The notes beneath the pieces were generated by a model, which was not told the DNA's origin, did no database searches, and worked only from the letters and a program-made list of their open reading frames with translations. The position numbers and the translations under genes are program-made. Positions 4,676-6,716 of a DNA stretch of 6,716 bases are shown here, in pieces (position 1 is the stretch's first letter; each line of letters starts with the position of its first letter). The DNA is from Candidatus Blautia intestinipullorum (GTDB lineage: Bacteria; Bacillota; Clostridia; Lachnospirales; Lachnospiraceae), in contig DWVA01000191.1 in NCBI GenBank assembly GCA_019120475.1, forward strand, positions 1-6,716, written 5' to 3'.

Positions 4676-6556
4676 CTATCTCTTTAATCCTATCTCTGAA
4701 AAGAAGCGTTTAAAAATTTCCTGCTTCGCATATGCATAATAAAAATCCGTCCCGAACGTTTCCTGTATCCGCCTGTAATCTTCTGCAAGCTGGTCTTCCG
4801 GACTGAATTTCAGGCTCGGCACCAGTTTCCCTGTTTTTTTATCCGGTATTTCCTGGTATCGGATCCTTCCCCCTACATCCAGCAGCCTTACGTACCCTCC
4901 CTGTTCGATCAGGCAGTTCGCTGCTCTTAAACAGGATGCAATCCGTTCTGCCGACAGTCTCCTTTCTCCCATGGAATGCTGGATCATCCGGACAATCACC
5001 AGTGCCGTGAAACAGATCAGGAAATGAGCGCGGATATGTTCTCGGGTGTTTACATAGATCGGGCGCGCATCCAGGTCGCTCTTCATGATCCTGAAGGATT
5101 CCTCGATCCTCCACAGTCCATGATACACGCTCCGTATCTTTGCCGCATCGAAATCCATCTCGCTGGTTATGATCGCAAAATATCCATCGTACAGTGCGTC
5201 TTTTTCCGCTTTCTCCAGATCCACCACGGATACTTTCGCAACCTGTTCCCTCTCCAGGATCTCCCCCGTTTCCTTCAGGACTGTCTCCTCTTTCAGATAA
5301 CGGTCTTTCCCGTGCATGATACCGTATGCATTATTTTTGGTGCTCCTCTCTGCCCTTTTCAGTTTCTCTTCCCTTTTTTTCGCTGCCATCTGCGCATCCG
5401 CCTTTGACCAGTAAAGCAGCACCTTCCTCATCCGTCTGACCGCCTTTTTCTTTTCCGTGTGCTCCCCGTCCTGTTCCTCAAACCGGATCTCATGTCCGGT
5501 GTATTCTTCCGTAATCAGCTTCCAGCGGTAATCCCCGCTTTCTGAAGCATGCCAGCCTTCCGGGTCAAAAAGCTCCTCCCGGTAACGTTTCCCCTTTGTC
5601 CCCTTCAGGACCTGGGAAAACACGTAACCGTCCCCCTGGCTGCACAGAAGGTCGATGTTATGGGAGCAGTTCATCCCCTTGTCCGCGACTACTACAGTAC
5701 GTCTGATGCCATACTCTTTTTTGAACCCGTCCAGATTCTCTTTCAGGGTATCAGAATCGCTCATGTTCCCGCGGAAAACATCCATGCAGACGGGTATCCC
5801 GTTCCCATCCAGAAAGAGTCCCATCTGGATGATCGGTGTCAGCTGATGTTCTTTTGAGACTCCTTTCTGGGCCAGGGCGGGCCCTTCTGTCTGCCGGCCC
5901 CGCCGGTCTGTATAAACCTCATCCGGGTCTGCAAAGTCCTTTTCCGTATAGTAGTTCGTCACATCATAAAAAGAGTATTCCAGGCTTCGGCCGGTCAGTT
6001 CTGTCACCTTCCCGTTCAGATACTGCTGGAGGTCATAGAAAAAACAGTCAAAATGATCCAGAGCGCGGTAGATATCCGGAAGTTCGAATTCGCTTCTGAG
6101 ACCGTAATAGTTCAGGAGTCTGGCGGCCGCCTCCCGCTTGGAAGAAGGGTAGAGAATCCTGTCCATGACAAGATAGCGAAACACCTCATTCAGGGAATAT
6201 TTCCCACGGAATCCGGAACGTTTCTGGTAATCATTAATGAAGGAATCGATTCCCAGAAGACGGTATACGGATTCCGGGAATTTATATCCGTAATTCAGGA
6301 GACGGTTGTGGTCGGAATACATCATTTCCGCAACCGGCGTCCTGCCCGTGGGATCCTTCTTTTTCTTCAGGCTGTTATTGCACGCATTGACCTCGTTCCA
6401 GAATGCCTCCAGGTCCGTCTGGTCTTCCAGGTAGCCGAAGCTTTTGACTGTCCGTTGTTTTGGGGAAGAGTTTGGATAGGGACGGTAACCTTCCGTGACG
6501 CGGATCTGGGTTTTGACAGTACCATCTTTAAAAGTTTTCTTATCTTTTCTGATCAT
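4676..6556 (-). CDS. IS1634-type (IS4-like DDE) transposase
   Basis: A 626-residue transposase that cuts and joins the IS ends. Likely catalytic residues are Asp198 in SFYDVTNYYTE (195-205), Asp292 in VVVADKGMN (288-296), and Glu485 or Glu486 in LWRIEESFRIMKSDL (481-495), which resembles the Y-R-E-K signature of IS4-like enzymes. The gap of about 190 residues between the second Asp and the Glu fits the long beta-strand insertion typical of this group; a charged Lys/Glu-rich part lies within it (about 365-405). No frameshift or stop interrupts the gene and the length is full. ATG 6556 is chosen for GGAGGG 7 nt upstream and an N-terminus (MIRKDKKTFKDG) typical of the family; the frame stays open to 6622, but that would run into the promoter. 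Transcription is probably set only by the element's own promoter, since a terminator stands upstream of it. Confidence 0.95.
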   Translation of the reverse strand: MIRKDKKTFKDGTVKTQIRVTEGYRPYPNSSPKQRTVKSFGYLEDQTDLEAFWNEVNACNNSLKKKKDPTGRTPVAEMMYSDHNRLLNYGYKFPESVYRLLGIDSFINDYQKRSGFRGKYSLNEVFRYLVMDRILYPSSKREAAARLLNYYGLRSEFELPDIYRALDHFDCFFYDLQQYLNGKVTELTGRSLEYSFYDVTNYYTEKDFADPDEVYTDRRGRQTEGPALAQKGVSKEHQLTPIIQMGLFLDGNGIPVCMDVFRGNMSDSDTLKENLDGFKKEYGIRRTVVVADKGMNCSHNIDLLCSQGDGYVFSQVLKGTKGKRYREELFDPEGWHASESGDYRWKLITEEYTGHEIRFEEQDGEHTEKKKAVRRMRKVLLYWSKADAQMAAKKREEKLKRAERSTKNNAYGIMHGKDRYLKEETVLKETGEILEREQVAKVSVVDLEKAEKDALYDGYFAIITSEMDFDAAKIRSVYHGLWRIEESFRIMKSDLDARPIYVNTREHIRAHFLICFTALVIVRMIQHSMGERRLSAERIASCLRAANCLIEQGGYVRLLDVGGRIRYQEIPDKKTGKLVPSLKFSPEDQLAEDYRRIQETFGTDFYYAYAKQEIFKRFFSEIGLKR

Positions 6557-6593
6557 AGCGGCGCCCTCCATCCGGTCAAAAGATATATAATCC

Positions 6594-6622
6594 ATTATAG
6601 CATAACTGGAGCATAACATCAA
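6594..6622 (-). promoter_or_regulatory. strong sigma-A promoter of the transposase
   Basis: On the minus strand TTGATG (6622-6617) and a perfect TATAAT (6599-6594) are 17 nt apart, with an extended TG one base before the -10 (6602-6601). Expected initiation near 6587 gives a leader of about 31 nt carrying the GGAGGG site. It lies wholly inside the IS. Confidence 0.8.
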
Positions 6623-6634
6623 TATTTATTTATT

Positions 6635-6665
6635 AAAAACCCCCGGAAGCATTGATTTTCCGGGG
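6635..6665 (-). terminator. inward-facing terminator at the IS right end, upstream of the transposase promoter
   Basis: In the minus-strand direction CCCCGGAA (6665-6658) pairs perfectly with TTCCGGGG (6648-6641) around a 9-nt loop, followed by G and five T (6640-6635). It stands between the right repeat and the promoter, so a transcript entering from outside would end before the transposase gene. No gene of the IS lies upstream of it, so its target must be external transcripts. Confidence 0.82.
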
Positions 6666-6699
6666 ATTTAAGTGTGAAAAACATATATTTGAAGGAATA

Positions 6700-6716
6700 A
6701 AAGTGTAAAAGTCAGG
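6700..6716. repeat. right terminal inverted repeat of the IS
   Basis: AAAGTGTAAAAGTCAGG is the perfect inverted copy of 4594-4610 and stops at the last base of the window. A related subterminal copy (AAGTGTGAAAAA, 6670-6681) lies about 30 nt inside and may be an extra transposase contact site. Confidence 0.9.

Larger units (their letters stand above)
4594..6716 (-). mobile_element. IS1634-type insertion sequence, about 2123 bp
   Basis: The element is bounded by perfect 17-bp inverted repeats and encodes a single full-length transposase. Reading on the minus strand from its right end it carries: the repeat, a rho-independent terminator, a strong promoter, a ribosome binding site, the transposase gene, a second terminator, and the other repeat. 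This looks intact and possibly active. Only the left flank is visible (plus strand ending GCTATAA), so the target duplication, usually short and AT-rich in this family, cannot be confirmed. Because the right repeat ends on the last base of the window, the true end could lie a little further out. The element is slightly longer than many IS1634 members. It inserted in the same direction as the PadR operon, upstream of that operon's promoter. Confidence 0.88.

Noticed and set aside
4594..4680. Outward promoter at the IS left end driving padR
   Set aside because: Minus-strand hexamers near the left repeat (TTGTCT and TTATAG) are 20 nt apart, too far for a good sigma-A promoter, and padR has its own better one.
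4436..4687. Short plus-strand frame crossing the IS left boundary
   Set aside because: It joins promoter DNA, intergenic DNA and the IS end across the insertion point, so it cannot be an evolved gene.
6053..6616. Plus-strand open frame inside the IS, as a possible passenger gene
   Set aside because: It lies entirely opposite the intact transposase and its promoter, and its product shows no domain; the IS has no room for a passenger gene.

Overview
The window reads as chromosomal DNA of a low-to-middle-GC Firmicute, most likely a gut Clostridia of the Lachnospiraceae type. This rests on gene content (PadR, HAAS/DUF1700, DUF4097 and PspC in one cluster; a short KdpD-like DUF4118 kinase), strong AGGAGG-type ribosome binding sites and sigma-A-like promoters. 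It is an inference from family knowledge, not a database match. Every supported gene lies on the minus strand, so transcription runs from high to low coordinates.

Right part (4594-6716): a complete-looking insertion sequence of about 2.12 kb. It has perfect 17-bp terminal inverted repeats and one 626-residue IS1634-type (IS4-like DDE) transposase. A strong promoter drives the transposase. A rho-independent terminator upstream of that promoter would stop outside transcripts entering the element, and another after the gene would stop transcripts leaving it. The right repeat ends on the last base of the window, so the right flank and target duplication cannot be seen.

Middle part (1649-4479): a candidate envelope-sensing operon with its own sigma-A promoter and a perfect inverted repeat at the expected operator position. 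Gene order is a PadR-family repressor, a HAAS/DUF1700 membrane protein overlapping it by 4 nt, a membrane-anchored DUF4097 protein with a 19-residue GMGS repeat, and a PspC-domain protein with a prion-like Asn/Gly/Gln/Trp-rich N-terminus. The pspC-like gene also appears to have its own promoter inside the end of the DUF4097 gene. I infer a Lia/Psp-like role: the PadR protein represses the unit, the HAAS protein is a possible signal input, and the DUF4097 and PspC proteins act at the membrane. Only the families are known; the signal is not.

Left part (1-1535): after a hairpin that may end or attenuate the PspC unit come a small flavin reductase-like protein and, overlapping it by one base, a KdpD-like (DUF4118) sensor histidine kinase that runs off the left edge before its last ATP-binding motif.

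Compact hairpins sit directly upstream of the ribosome binding sites of three successive genes (DUF4097, PspC, flavin reductase), while the other two internal junctions use stop/start overlaps. The 114-base gap between the IS and the padR promoter holds no gene, but contains a candidate plus-strand promoter whose -10 box abuts the IS end.
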